Source of the DNA: JBOHER01 sp050701115
GTDB taxonomy: Bacteria > Actinomycetota > Actinomycetes > Mycobacteriales > Pseudonocardiaceae
Reading direction: 5' to 3'
DNA: 10,196 nucleotides
Assembly (NCBI GenBank): GCA_050701115.1
Contig: JBOHER010000126.1
Coordinates: forward strand, 1 to 10,196
Shown: positions 1 to 6,527 of the stretch, in pieces
Layout of the letters: the number at the start of each line of letters is the position of its first letter
Numbering within the stretch: position 1 is the first letter of the stretch
Translations under genes and position numbers: made by a program
The notes under the pieces: model-generated
What the model saw: only the letters and a program-made list of their open reading frames with translations
What the model was told of the DNA's origin: nothing
Databases searched by the model: none

Positions 1-294
1 CGCTGCCGGGTGCCCGGCTGCCGCCGGCCCGCCCGCAAATGCGACCTCGACCACAACCACGACTGGGGCAAGGGCGGCGACACCGCCGAATGCCTGCTCT
101 GCAGCCTGTGCCGCCGCCACCACCTGCTCAAGGACCGGCCCGGCTGGAACTTCCAGATGACCCACGGCGACCTGATCATCACCACCCCCACCGGCAAACG
201 CTACCGATCCAGGCCCGACCCCATCGGACCACCCGAACCCCAACCACCATCTGAGCCAGTGGCGTCCACAGCGGACAACCCACCACCGTTCTGA
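1..294 (+). CDS. HNH endonuclease-domain protein, DUF222/13E12-repeat type (3' part only)
   Basis: The reading frame is open from base 1 to the TGA at 292-294, so the window holds only the last 97 residues; the GTG at 10 is probably an internal codon. The visible part is an HNH nuclease finger. It has CxxxGC near the start, the catalytic-type DLDHNH, a CxxC pair (CSLC) and RRHH before a Trp-containing segment (GWNF), then a Pro-rich, low-complexity tail of about 30 residues. This arrangement is typical of the C-terminus of the DUF222/13E12-repeat proteins that occur in many copies in actinobacterial genomes. The DUF222 half would be upstream of the window. The family is thought to cut or process DNA and is sometimes found with mobile or repeated elements, but its role is not settled. 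The gene converges on the protease gene, with a hairpin overlapping its stop codon. I am confident of the HNH fold and less so of the family name. Confidence 0.85.
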   Translation, partial: RCRVPGCRRPARKCDLDHNHDWGKGGDTAECLLCSLCRRHHLLKDRPGWNFQMTHGDLIITTPTGKRYRSRPDPIGPPEPQPPSEPVASTADNPPPF

Positions 295-322
295 CGCCCG
301 GAGTGCTCGCCCAGGGCGTCGG
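291..322. terminator. Hairpin between convergent genes, probable bidirectional terminator
   Basis: GACGCCC (293-299) is the perfect reverse complement of GGGCGTC (314-320). One G-T pair and one C-G pair extend the stem to 291-299/314-322 with a 14-nt loop. It starts inside the stop codon of the HNH gene and lies 25 nt beyond the stop of the protease gene, so it could end both transcripts. No T-tract follows on either strand. Terminators of this kind without a U-tract are common in high-GC actinobacteria, but that function is inferred from position and pairing. Confidence 0.5.
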
Positions 323-346
323 ACTAGGGCGCGGCCAAGACTGCGA

Positions 347-1216
347 TCAGCTCGTCGGATCGGGCACGTTCGGCGCGGTCGCCAACGGCCGCCCGGCGAT
401 TTGCAGCATCCGTTCCATCGAGGTCCCCGCGATCACACCGGGAACGTAGGGTCCGCCGACCACCAGGTGGGTGAGGTCACCTGCCGCTTCGCCGGACACC
501 AGCCGCACAGGGGAGCCCGAGTCGCCGGGAGACGCGGCACCGTCCCAGGCGAACGCATCACTGTTCGCGGAGTCGCCCTCACCGCGGTAGACCACGATGC
601 CCGCACGAGGCGTGCCGCCGGTACCGATCACCAGTCCGTGCCCCGCGTGTTCCACCAGGTCGCCGAACTGTGGTGAACCCACGGCGGTCGGCCCCCCGAA
701 GTAGGCCATCGACGGGTTCACATACTCCTGCATCTCGGGGTAGATGTCGATCAGCGCGAAGTCGTCGCCCACCCCGTTGTCCACACTCCTGACCGTCGTG
801 CCGATGTTCATCAGCAGGCCGGGTGCGGCGATCACCGTGACCTCGTCCCCGACTTCCGTGCAGTGTCCGGCCGTACCGATCGAATAGTTGCCGGGGGAAC
901 CGAAGACGAAGTTGGCTGTGCAACCGGAAGGCGAAATGATCCAGGAGCCCGGCCGGATACCTGTGAATAGCAAGGCGCTGGTGGGGTAATCGACGCTATC
1001 GGGAATCGCCACCCCTTCGCCCTGCTGTGCCGCCGCGACTGCCTTCGCGTGCAATTCGTCGGTGTACCAGTCCGGTTTCGGCGCGATCAACTCGGTTACA
1101 GTCGCGCCGGCGAATGGCGCGCTCGGCAGGCCGGTGGTCACCGCGTGCGCGGCGGTAGAGCCCGTCAGCAAGGTAGCGGCCGCCGCGAGGGCGAGGAACG
1201 CGCGTCCGATCTTCAT
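347..1216 (-). CDS. Secreted trypsin-like serine protease (S1/chymotrypsin fold)
   Basis: A 289-residue exported protein that should hydrolyse peptide bonds outside the cell. Residues 1-25 form a Sec signal peptide: Lys/Arg start, an Ala/Leu-rich core and a likely cut after AHA. The catalytic triad is visible as His118 in TAGHC, Asp152 in DDFALI and Ser233 in GDSGSP. Cys99 and Cys119 could form the disulfide that usually braces the catalytic His loop. About 80-90 residues lie between the signal peptide and the start of the protease core, more than a mature chymotrypsin-like enzyme needs, so this stretch may be a short propeptide. I chose the ATG at 1216 over the in-frame TTG at 1234 because GGGAG lies 6 nt upstream and the signal peptide then starts directly. 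The gene is divergent from the deacetylase. Its substrate is unknown. Confidence 0.88.
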   Translation of the reverse strand: MKIGRAFLALAAAATLLTGSTAAHAVTTGLPSAPFAGATVTELIAPKPDWYTDELHAKAVAAAQQGEGVAIPDSVDYPTSALLFTGIRPGSWIISPSGCTANFVFGSPGNYSIGTAGHCTEVGDEVTVIAAPGLLMNIGTTVRSVDNGVGDDFALIDIYPEMQEYVNPSMAYFGGPTAVGSPQFGDLVEHAGHGLVIGTGGTPRAGIVVYRGEGDSANSDAFAWDGAASPGDSGSPVRLVSGEAAGDLTHLVVGGPYVPGVIAGTSMERMLQIAGRPLATAPNVPDPTS

Positions 1217-1222
1217 CGACTT

Positions 1223-1227
1223 CTCCC
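1223..1227 (-). promoter_or_regulatory. Ribosome binding site of the serine protease gene
   Basis: On the minus strand GGGAG lies 6 nt before the ATG at 1216. It falls inside the extra coding sequence that the upstream TTG start would need, so it argues for the ATG as the true start. Confidence 0.7.
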
Positions 1228-1243
1228 GTCGCAATGATGCAGA

Positions 1244-1260
1244 GCTCGCTTCTGGCGAGC
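1244..1260. promoter_or_regulatory. 6-bp perfect inverted repeat in the divergent promoter region
   Basis: GCTCGC (1244-1249) and GCGAGC (1255-1260) are perfect reverse complements around a 5-nt spacer. The repeat lies 28-44 nt upstream of the protease start, so it would be either a hairpin in that gene's 5' leader or a binding site over its promoter. It is short and could be a chance match at this GC content. Confidence 0.3.
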
Positions 1261-1291
1261 GTCTGATGACCGGAATAACGACGCCGCCGGC

Positions 1292-1323
1292 ATTCGGATG
1301 CGCACTGCGACCGCCATCCGAAT
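1292..1323. promoter_or_regulatory. 9-bp perfect inverted repeat, candidate operator or leader hairpin
   Basis: ATTCGGATG (1292-1300) is exactly reverse-complementary to CATCCGAAT (1315-1323), with a 14-nt spacer. The centres of the two arms are 23 bp apart, about two helical turns, as expected for a dimer or pair of dimers bound to one face of DNA. The repeat ends 18 nt before the deacetylase ATG and about 75 nt upstream of the divergent protease gene, so a protein bound here could control both. As RNA it would put a hairpin just in front of the deacetylase start. No regulator gene lies next to it. Confidence 0.45.
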
Positions 1324-1341
1324 CCGCGTACCGTCACGGAC

Positions 1342-2139
1342 ATGGCGACCTTGGTGACGTTTCATGCCCACCCGGACGACGAGTGCATCGCATGCGGCGG
1401 AGTCATGCGAAAGGCCGCCGAGGAGGGGCATCGGGTGGTGCTGGTCGTCGCGACCCAGGGCGAGGAAGGCGAGGTGCCCGATGGCTTTCTCGAGCAGGGT
1501 GAGCAGCTCTGGCAGCGCCGCGTCGCCGAAACCCATGCAGCAGCGGAGATCCTCGGCGCGCATCGAGTGGAATTCCTCGGGTACACCGATTCCGGCATGA
1601 TGGGCACAGTCGCCAATGACGCGCCCGGCTCCTTTTGGACCACATCGGTAGAGGATGCGGCAGGCAAGCTCGCCGCCATCTTGCACGAGGAGAACGCCGA
1701 TGTGCTGACCGTCTACGACGACAACGGCGTCTACGGCCATCCCGACCACATACAGGTACACCGGGTCGGCATGCGCGCGGCCGAGTTCGCCGGTACCCCT
1801 CGGGTGTACCAGAACACGATGAACCGAGATCAGGTACGGCGCGGCATGGCCAGGTGTACCGAGCAGGCCACCTCGGCGGGGATCGAGGTACCCGACCTCG
1901 ATTCGGAACCGCACTTAGGCAAACCTGATGCAATGATCACCACGGCGGTCGATGTCACGCACTACGTGGACTACAAGCGGCGCGCCATGCGAGCACATGC
2001 CAGCCAGATCGCCGAGCAGTCGTTCTTCCTCGCCATGCCCGATGCGGCATTCGCCGAGATCTTCGGTACGGAGTGGTTCATCCGTGATGACCAGGGCCCT
2101 GGCATCACCGAGACCGACCTCTTCGAGGGTCGGTTGTGA
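1342..2139 (+). CDS. LmbE/PIG-L family zinc-dependent N-acetylglucosamine-type deacetylase (MshB/Mca-like)
   Basis: A 265-residue cytoplasmic metal-dependent deacetylase. The AHPDDE motif gives His10 and Asp13 as zinc ligands and Asp12 as the general base. HPDHIQVH (133-140) gives the third zinc ligand, His136, with His133 and Asp135 in the active site, matching the positions known in MshB. Known relatives remove an acetyl group from GlcNAc-inositol in mycothiol synthesis (MshB), cleave mycothiol conjugates as an amidase (Mca), or deacetylate antibiotic precursors. The length fits the family, but the sequence alone does not separate these roles and no mycothiol gene lies nearby, so I give no symbol. 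The ATG at 1342 is followed within seven codons by the zinc motif, so the start is well bounded. It has no clear Shine-Dalgarno sequence, only GGA directly in front of the start. The gene is divergent from the protease and shares its upstream region. Confidence 0.88.
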   Translation: MATLVTFHAHPDDECIACGGVMRKAAEEGHRVVLVVATQGEEGEVPDGFLEQGEQLWQRRVAETHAAAEILGAHRVEFLGYTDSGMMGTVANDAPGSFWTTSVEDAAGKLAAILHEENADVLTVYDDNGVYGHPDHIQVHRVGMRAAEFAGTPRVYQNTMNRDQVRRGMARCTEQATSAGIEVPDLDSEPHLGKPDAMITTAVDVTHYVDYKRRAMRAHASQIAEQSFFLAMPDAAFAEIFGTEWFIRDDQGPGITETDLFEGRL

Positions 2140-2148
2140 CCCGTGCTT

Positions 2149-2163
2149 CTCATCCGGGATGAG
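2149..2163 (+). promoter_or_regulatory. Short hairpin after the deacetylase gene (alternative A)
   Basis: CTCATC (2149-2154) pairs perfectly with GATGAG (2158-2163) around a CGG loop, 9 nt after the deacetylase stop. The sequence GTCTTTC that follows is weakly T-rich, so this could act as a small terminator. Its right arm is also the left arm of the larger hairpin at 2158-2191, so the two structures cannot form together. Confidence 0.4.
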
Positions 2164-2191
2164 GTCTTTCATCAGCTTTGTTGACCTCATC
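2158..2191 (+). promoter_or_regulatory. 9-bp hairpin that competes with the upstream hairpin (alternative B)
   Basis: GATGAGGTC (2158-2166) is perfectly complementary to GACCTCATC (2183-2191), with a 16-nt loop. It shares the segment 2158-2163 with hairpin A, giving an arm1-arm2-arm3 arrangement in which arm 2 pairs with either neighbour. This is the geometry of an attenuator or of a terminator/antiterminator pair. The sequence after 2191 is purine-rich, not T-rich. It could equally be a plain transcript-end structure or a protein-binding site. Confidence 0.4.
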
Positions 2192-2239
2192 GGAGAAGAG
2201 CGGATTCAGTGCACAATCGTCGATGCGGTGGCTCGTGAC

Positions 2240-2268
2240 TGAGGACGGTTGACACCCTGGGCTAGACT
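2240..2268 (+). promoter_or_regulatory. Putative promoter of the DUF2236 gene
   Basis: TAGACT (2263-2268) fits the actinobacterial -10 pattern TANNNT. A -35 element 17 nt upstream would be TGAGGA (2240-2245), which is weak. The better-looking TTGACA (2249-2254) is only 8 nt from TAGACT and would need a different, poorer -10. Transcription would start near 2275, inside the palindrome that follows. Confidence 0.4.
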
Positions 2269-2289
2269 TGTTGTCGTTCTGACAATAAG
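2267..2289. promoter_or_regulatory. 23-bp near-perfect palindrome, candidate operator of the DUF2236 gene
   Basis: CTTGTTGTC (2267-2275) and GACAATAAG (2281-2289) are inverted repeats with one mismatch in nine positions and a 5-nt spacer. The site directly follows the putative -10 and ends 17 nt before the ATG, covering the expected transcription start, where a dimeric repressor would block RNA polymerase. The size and the TTGTC/GACAA half-sites resemble operators of TetR-type repressors. No TetR gene lies in the window, so the binding protein is unknown. Confidence 0.5.
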
Positions 2290-2295
2290 TGACGC

Positions 2296-2300
2296 AGGGG
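2296..2300 (+). promoter_or_regulatory. Ribosome binding site of the DUF2236 gene
   Basis: AGGGG ends 6 nt before the ATG at 2307. A GTG at 2289 is in frame but lies inside the palindrome and has no such site before it, so this element decides for the ATG. Confidence 0.65.
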
Positions 2301-2306
2301 TGGCGA

Positions 2307-3146
2307 ATGGTGGCCAGGACCAGCGAGCCGGGAGCCGAACGACCGGTTGCCCTGCGCGACTACGTGAGCGGGGCTGCGCTCATGGCGGGCGCGGCGAACG
2401 TGATCATGCAGTTGGCCCGCCTGCCGGTTGGCCACGGCGTAGTGGAGAGCGTGGTCGACTCGGGAAACCTGTACAAGCATCCGGTGAAGCGAACCCGGAC
2501 CACTCTGGCCTACCTGATCACGGCAATCGACGGCACTCCCGAGGAACGGCTCCTGCTCCGCGAGCAGATCAACCGGGTGCATGCGCAGGTGCGGTCACGG
2601 GAATCCAGCCCGGTGGCTTACAACGCGTTCGACACCGACCTGCAACTCTGGGTCGCCGCCTGCCTCTACCGGGGCGTTGAAGACACCCACACCTCGCTGT
2701 ACGGCGAGTTGGACCCCGCGACGGCAGAAGCCCTCTACCAGGACGGAAAGCGGCTCGGCACGACCCTGCAGGTAACCGAAGACGTGTGGCCGAGTGACCG
2801 GGCCGCGTTCGAGGCGTACTGGACCAAGGCCGTCGAACTCATCGAGATCGACAACACTACGCGCCAGTACCTGCGCGGCATCGCCGCGCTTACTTTCCTG
2901 CCCCGCCCGGTGAGCCTGCTGTTGGGACCGCTGAACAGGTTCCTCACCACAGGGTTCCTCCCCGCCCCTTTCCGGGAGCAGATGCGGCTGGCGTGGACCA
3001 CCCGGCACCAGCGTCGTTTCGATGCACTGGTGCGGGTGATCGCCGCGATCAATCGTCGTATGCCCCGCCGCCTTCGAGAATTCCCGTTCAACCTGGTGCT
3101 GTGGGACACCCGCAGGCGCATGAGGACCGGGCGCAGCGTCATCTGA
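2307..3146 (+). CDS. DUF2236 / MpaB-type oxygenase family protein
   Basis: A 279-residue protein of the family named after the fungal mycophenolate oxygenase MpaB and related to the haem-containing latex-clearing protein Lcp. Visible family features are KHPVKRTRTTLAYL (58-70), GTPEE followed by the NRVH helix with His92, the stretch FDTDLQLWVAA (108-118), DTH (126-128) and DRAAFEAYW (164-172). The middle and C-terminal parts are helical and rich in Arg, Trp and Pro. Characterised relatives use haem b to cleave or oxidise hydrophobic substrates; haem binding here is inferred from the family, with His92 the obvious residue to consider. I cannot name a substrate. No signal peptide or clear membrane span is seen. 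The ATG at 2307 is preferred over the in-frame GTG at 2289 because of its Shine-Dalgarno sequence. The gene seems to be its own transcription unit, controlled through the palindrome overlapping its promoter, and it converges on the nuclease-helicase gene with 92 nt between. Confidence 0.83.
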   Translation: MVARTSEPGAERPVALRDYVSGAALMAGAANVIMQLARLPVGHGVVESVVDSGNLYKHPVKRTRTTLAYLITAIDGTPEERLLLREQINRVHAQVRSRESSPVAYNAFDTDLQLWVAACLYRGVEDTHTSLYGELDPATAEALYQDGKRLGTTLQVTEDVWPSDRAAFEAYWTKAVELIEIDNTTRQYLRGIAALTFLPRPVSLLLGPLNRFLTTGFLPAPFREQMRLAWTTRHQRRFDALVRVIAAINRRMPRRLREFPFNLVLWDTRRRMRTGRSVI

Positions 3147-3238
3147 GCGGCGAGGACCGTAGGCCGTGGCCGAGCGGGCCCTTCGACTCCAATCCGACCG
3201 GCGATGTCGCGTCATGCGGCCCGCCGCCTGACGCCCGA

Positions 3239-6200
3239 CTACCCACGCGCGGACTCGGTGAACCGGCACAGTGCGTTGACCTTGCGGAGCTGCTCGGGCG
3301 AGTGCACCGCGGCATCCAGCAGCCGGGGGTTCGCCACCACAACGGCCAGGCAGCGCGCCCGGGACACGGCGACGTTCAGCCGGTGGATGTCGTAGAGGAA
3401 GTCGATGCCCCGCGGTGCGTCCTCCACGCTCGAGCTGGCCATGGTGTAGATGACCACCGGCGCCTCCTGTCCCTGGAACTTGTCGACCGTCCCGATCCGC
3501 GCGCCCTCCGGGAGTGACGCCTTCAGCCGACCGACGTGGTTGTTGTACGGCGCCACCACGAGGACGTCGTTGCGCCCCAGCGGATGCCGCGCACCCTCGT
3601 GGTCGAGCCAGGAAGCACCCTGCAGGTCGGCCAGCAACCGGCGGACGACGGCCGCCTCCGCGTCCGATGCCGCGGCACAGCCTTCATGGGCGACCGGAAC
3701 GAACCGCAGACCGCTGCCAGAGATGCCCTGGTCGGCCTCGACGCGTTGCCGCTCCCTTCCCGGCCCGGCCTCCAGTCGACCCTCGTAGGACAGCGCGCTG
3801 ACAAACTCGGCGATCTCGGGGTGCATCCGCCACGTCGTGCCGAGGAAGACGCCGTGATCCGGCGGCACGGTGTCGTTTCCGTCCAGCAGGTGCTCGAGCA
3901 CAGAGGCCCCGGCCCCGTCGGGATGTACTCCCTGGCTTGGCTGGGCCAGCTGCTGCGGATCTCCGAGCAGCACCATGGATCGCGCGCTCTGAGCCACGGC
4001 GAGGGCGTTGGCCAGGCTGAACTGACCCGCCTCGTCCACCACAAGGACGTCGACCGCCTCGGCAAGGTCCGGCCGTGACCACAGCCACGCAGTTCCCCCC
4101 ACCAAGGTGGCGGTGCCGTCGGCAAGGCGTTGCACGACTACGTTGTTGTCGGTGGTTTCCTCGACTCCGGGCGCGCCGCAGAAGTCCTCGGGCTTTGTGC
4201 GTTTCTGCAGGGCAGGCCGTCGCACAGCGCTGAGCAGGTGCCCGATGACCGCGTGGGACTGGGCGACCACGCCGACCCGCTTGCCGTCGTCCAGCAGCGC
4301 CCGGATGAGCGCGGCGCCGACGGTCGTCTTGCCACTGCCCGGTGGCCCCTGCACCGCCAGCACCTCGCCGTTGAGGCGACGGCCGAGCCGGAGCACGGCA
4401 TCGTGCGGGCTTTCGCCGTCGCGCAGTGGCGTTTCCGGAGGCGTGCGGCGTTCCAGAAGGGCGCGGCCCAGGGAGTGCCCGCCGTTCACGATCGACTCTC
4501 CGAGTCGCCGCACCGCCTCCCGTAGCGGCTTGTCGTCCACCGGCCCCGGCGGCCCGAACCCACGCGGGGTCAGCGGCTCCCGCTTCGCGCCCAGCTTGAG
4601 CACGATGTATCCGGCCACCGGATCGAGCTCGTGCACCTCGCCGGCCGTGGCGTGCTCGTCCACGTCGAGCGCCTGCCTGCCCACGCCGAGCTTGCAGTCC
4701 TGCGGCGGGAACTCGTAGCGCCAGAGCTTGCTCTTCTTGATGTCGCCGACATGTACCGGTGCCGAGAGCTCGCCAATGGCGCTGCCGTCGTCCACAAGCT
4801 CGTCGCCCTCCAGATCTTCGAGGCGAAACACCTCCCACCACTGCGGGCGCATCTCGCGGCGGTGCCATTGCACCAGATCGGCCAGCAGCGAATGGCCCAC
4901 GGCGTGCAGGCGCTCGGCGAGAGCGTGTTCGGCGAGCTCCTGGTCCGTGGGCGGGGTCTCCGGGTCGCGCGGCTGCTCGTGGGGGCGGAGTTGGGGGCCG
5001 TGCTGCGATTCGAGCTCGGTGCGGCGTTGCTCGAGCCAGCAATGCAGGTCGTGGGTGCTGCGGACGTCGTCGGCGTTGTAGTCCTCGATCTGCCGCAGCG
5101 TCGTGTCGTCCGGCTCCACCAGCCAGCGCTCGTAGGCGAGCACGCTGGACATCGCGTCGGCGACGTCACCCGCGCCGCGGATCTCGCCCCAGTAGAAGGC
5201 CTCCATCTTCTTGATCGAGTAGGACGGCTTGCTGATCCGCAGGCCCTGCCGGACCACGGCGTACAAGTCGACAAAGCGCTCGGCGCGCAGCAGCTGATCG
5301 AGCTCCGCTTCGCGGACGCCGTGCCGGGCGGTCATGCGTTTGAGCGCGGTCGTCTCATACGGCGCGTAGTGGTAGACGTGCATGCCGGGGTCCTGCCGCC
5401 AGCGGGCAGTGAGGTCGTCGACGAGGTCCACGACGAGTTGTCGCTCGGCCGCGCCGTCGTGCGCCCACAGCGCGGTGAAGCCGCTCCGACGGTCGCCCAG
5501 CCCGGCGAGGTATTCGCGGCCCTCGCCGCCGTCGGCATACGGGTCACCCTCGAAGTCGAGGTAGACGTCGCCTGGCGATGGTGGTGGCAGCCGCAGCAGG
5601 CCCAGCTTCGGTTGGGGGTCGAGCAACTCGTAGTGCGCCGTGCCGGTGGCACGCTCCTTGATCTGGAGTGCGGCCTGCCGGACCAGCCGTTCCCGCGAGG
5701 ACGATCCGATGCCGGACAGCGCAGCGGGCGCCGCGCCGGCCAACTCGTCGACCGTCCGGATGCCGAGTTCGTGCAGGCGGGCGCGGTGGTCGCCGCGCAT
5801 GAACGCGACCAGCGAGAGGTCGTCCTGCCTGCGCCACAGCGCTTGGCAATGGTCGGCCCAGCGGCACTGGGCGCAGTGCGTCACGGGGACCGGCTCGGTG
5901 GCCGGTCGCTCGGTGACGGCCGTGCGCAGCCGATGACGGGCTCGCCGGGCATACGCGCCGACGTCGACCAGGCGCCATGGCCTGCTGACCCCGTCGCCGG
6001 TCACCACATAAACGCGGTCGGGCTCGACGCCCTGCAGCACGGCGAGCCGCTCGGCGTAGGTGGCCATCTGCAACAGCGCGGGCACTTTCAGCCGCCGGGC
6101 GAGCTTGGTGTCGGCGATCTCGTAGCACCAATCGCCCAGCTCCGATGGCCGGTCGACCTTGAGCAGGAAGTCCGCCTGCCCGCCCCATTGGCCGTCATAC

Positions 6201-6517
6201 AGGGTTGCCTGGTAAACGACGTCGACACCGCTGCGCATGGCGTCGAGCGTCCGCGCCTCGGCGGCCCGGCGCGCATCATCCCCAAAGACGGTCTCCATCT
6301 CGGCGATCGTGCGGCCCTCGGTCCTGAGCTGCTCCAGGTAGGCGGCCTCGTGCTCGAGGCCGAGGCGGAAGATCAGCTCGAGCGCCTCGTCGTCGGTCTT
6401 CGGACGCGGGCGTGCACCCAGTGCGACCTGGAGGTCGAGCGAGGTGACGTGCGGGCACGCCAGGTGCTTGGTGAGGTCGGTCGGGCTGAGCACCAGCCGC
6501 GTACCGTCCAGCTGCAT
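3239..6517 (-). CDS. TM0106-family RecB-like nuclease fused to an RNase H-fold exonuclease and an SF1 (UPF1/DNA2-like) helicase
   Basis: A 1092-residue DNA- or RNA-processing protein with three enzymatic modules. Residues about 1-235 form a PD-(D/E)XK nuclease of RecB/Cas4 type: Asp116, Asp136-Thr-Lys138 and the QxxxY motif Gln150/Tyr154, with Cys21, Cys215, Cys218 and Cys224 placed to hold an iron-sulfur cluster. Residues about 250-286 look like a helix-hairpin-helix. Residues about 318-500 form a DEDD-type RNase H-fold exonuclease: Asp321 and Glu323 in LDFEGD, then YNADDV (480-485). The C-terminal part is a superfamily 1 helicase: GPPGSGKTT (724-732), VDEAGQ (827-832), GDPQQL (852-857), TWRMHPE (896-902), VDKFQGQE (1011-1018) and RLNVAVSRAR (1046-1055). 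All motifs are intact and the frame is unbroken. The ATG at 6517 has GGGGG 5 nt upstream; the in-frame GTG at 6523 is the alternative. The gene stands alone. The family is widespread but its cellular role is not established; repair, RNA decay and defence are all possible. Confidence 0.92.
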   Translation of the reverse strand: MQLDGTRLVLSPTDLTKHLACPHVTSLDLQVALGARPRPKTDDEALELIFRLGLEHEAAYLEQLRTEGRTIAEMETVFGDDARRAAEARTLDAMRSGVDVVYQATLYDGQWGGQADFLLKVDRPSELGDWCYEIADTKLARRLKVPALLQMATYAERLAVLQGVEPDRVYVVTGDGVSRPWRLVDVGAYARRARHRLRTAVTERPATEPVPVTHCAQCRWADHCQALWRRQDDLSLVAFMRGDHRARLHELGIRTVDELAGAAPAALSGIGSSSRERLVRQAALQIKERATGTAHYELLDPQPKLGLLRLPPPSPGDVYLDFEGDPYADGGEGREYLAGLGDRRSGFTALWAHDGAAERQLVVDLVDDLTARWRQDPGMHVYHYAPYETTALKRMTARHGVREAELDQLLRAERFVDLYAVVRQGLRISKPSYSIKKMEAFYWGEIRGAGDVADAMSSVLAYERWLVEPDDTTLRQIEDYNADDVRSTHDLHCWLEQRRTELESQHGPQLRPHEQPRDPETPPTDQELAEHALAERLHAVGHSLLADLVQWHRREMRPQWWEVFRLEDLEGDELVDDGSAIGELSAPVHVGDIKKSKLWRYEFPPQDCKLGVGRQALDVDEHATAGEVHELDPVAGYIVLKLGAKREPLTPRGFGPPGPVDDKPLREAVRRLGESIVNGGHSLGRALLERRTPPETPLRDGESPHDAVLRLGRRLNGEVLAVQGPPGSGKTTVGAALIRALLDDGKRVGVVAQSHAVIGHLLSAVRRPALQKRTKPEDFCGAPGVEETTDNNVVVQRLADGTATLVGGTAWLWSRPDLAEAVDVLVVDEAGQFSLANALAVAQSARSMVLLGDPQQLAQPSQGVHPDGAGASVLEHLLDGNDTVPPDHGVFLGTTWRMHPEIAEFVSALSYEGRLEAGPGRERQRVEADQGISGSGLRFVPVAHEGCAAASDAEAAVVRRLLADLQGASWLDHEGARHPLGRNDVLVVAPYNNHVGRLKASLPEGARIGTVDKFQGQEAPVVIYTMASSSVEDAPRGIDFLYDIHRLNVAVSRARCLAVVVANPRLLDAAVHSPEQLRKVNALCRFTESARG

Positions 6518-6522
6518 GGGCA

Positions 6523-6527
6523 CCCCC
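6523..6527 (-). promoter_or_regulatory. Ribosome binding site that decides the nuclease-helicase start
   Basis: GGGGG on the minus strand ends 5 nt before the ATG at 6517. Its last G is also the first base of the alternative GTG start at 6523, which has only a weak GGACGG before it. Confidence 0.5.

Noticed and set aside
2249..2254. TTGACA as the -35 of the DUF2236 promoter
   Set aside because: It is a perfect -35 hexamer, but TAGACT is only 8 nt away and no good -10 lies 16-18 nt downstream.
3147..3238. Terminator between the convergent DUF2236 and nuclease-helicase genes
   Set aside because: Only very short inverted repeats such as GGCCGTGGCC were seen; none is long enough to call.
3684..5042. 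452-codon minus-strand frame overlapping the helicase gene in another frame
   Set aside because: Arg/Ala/Gly/Pro-rich low-complexity translation, fully inside a better-supported gene.
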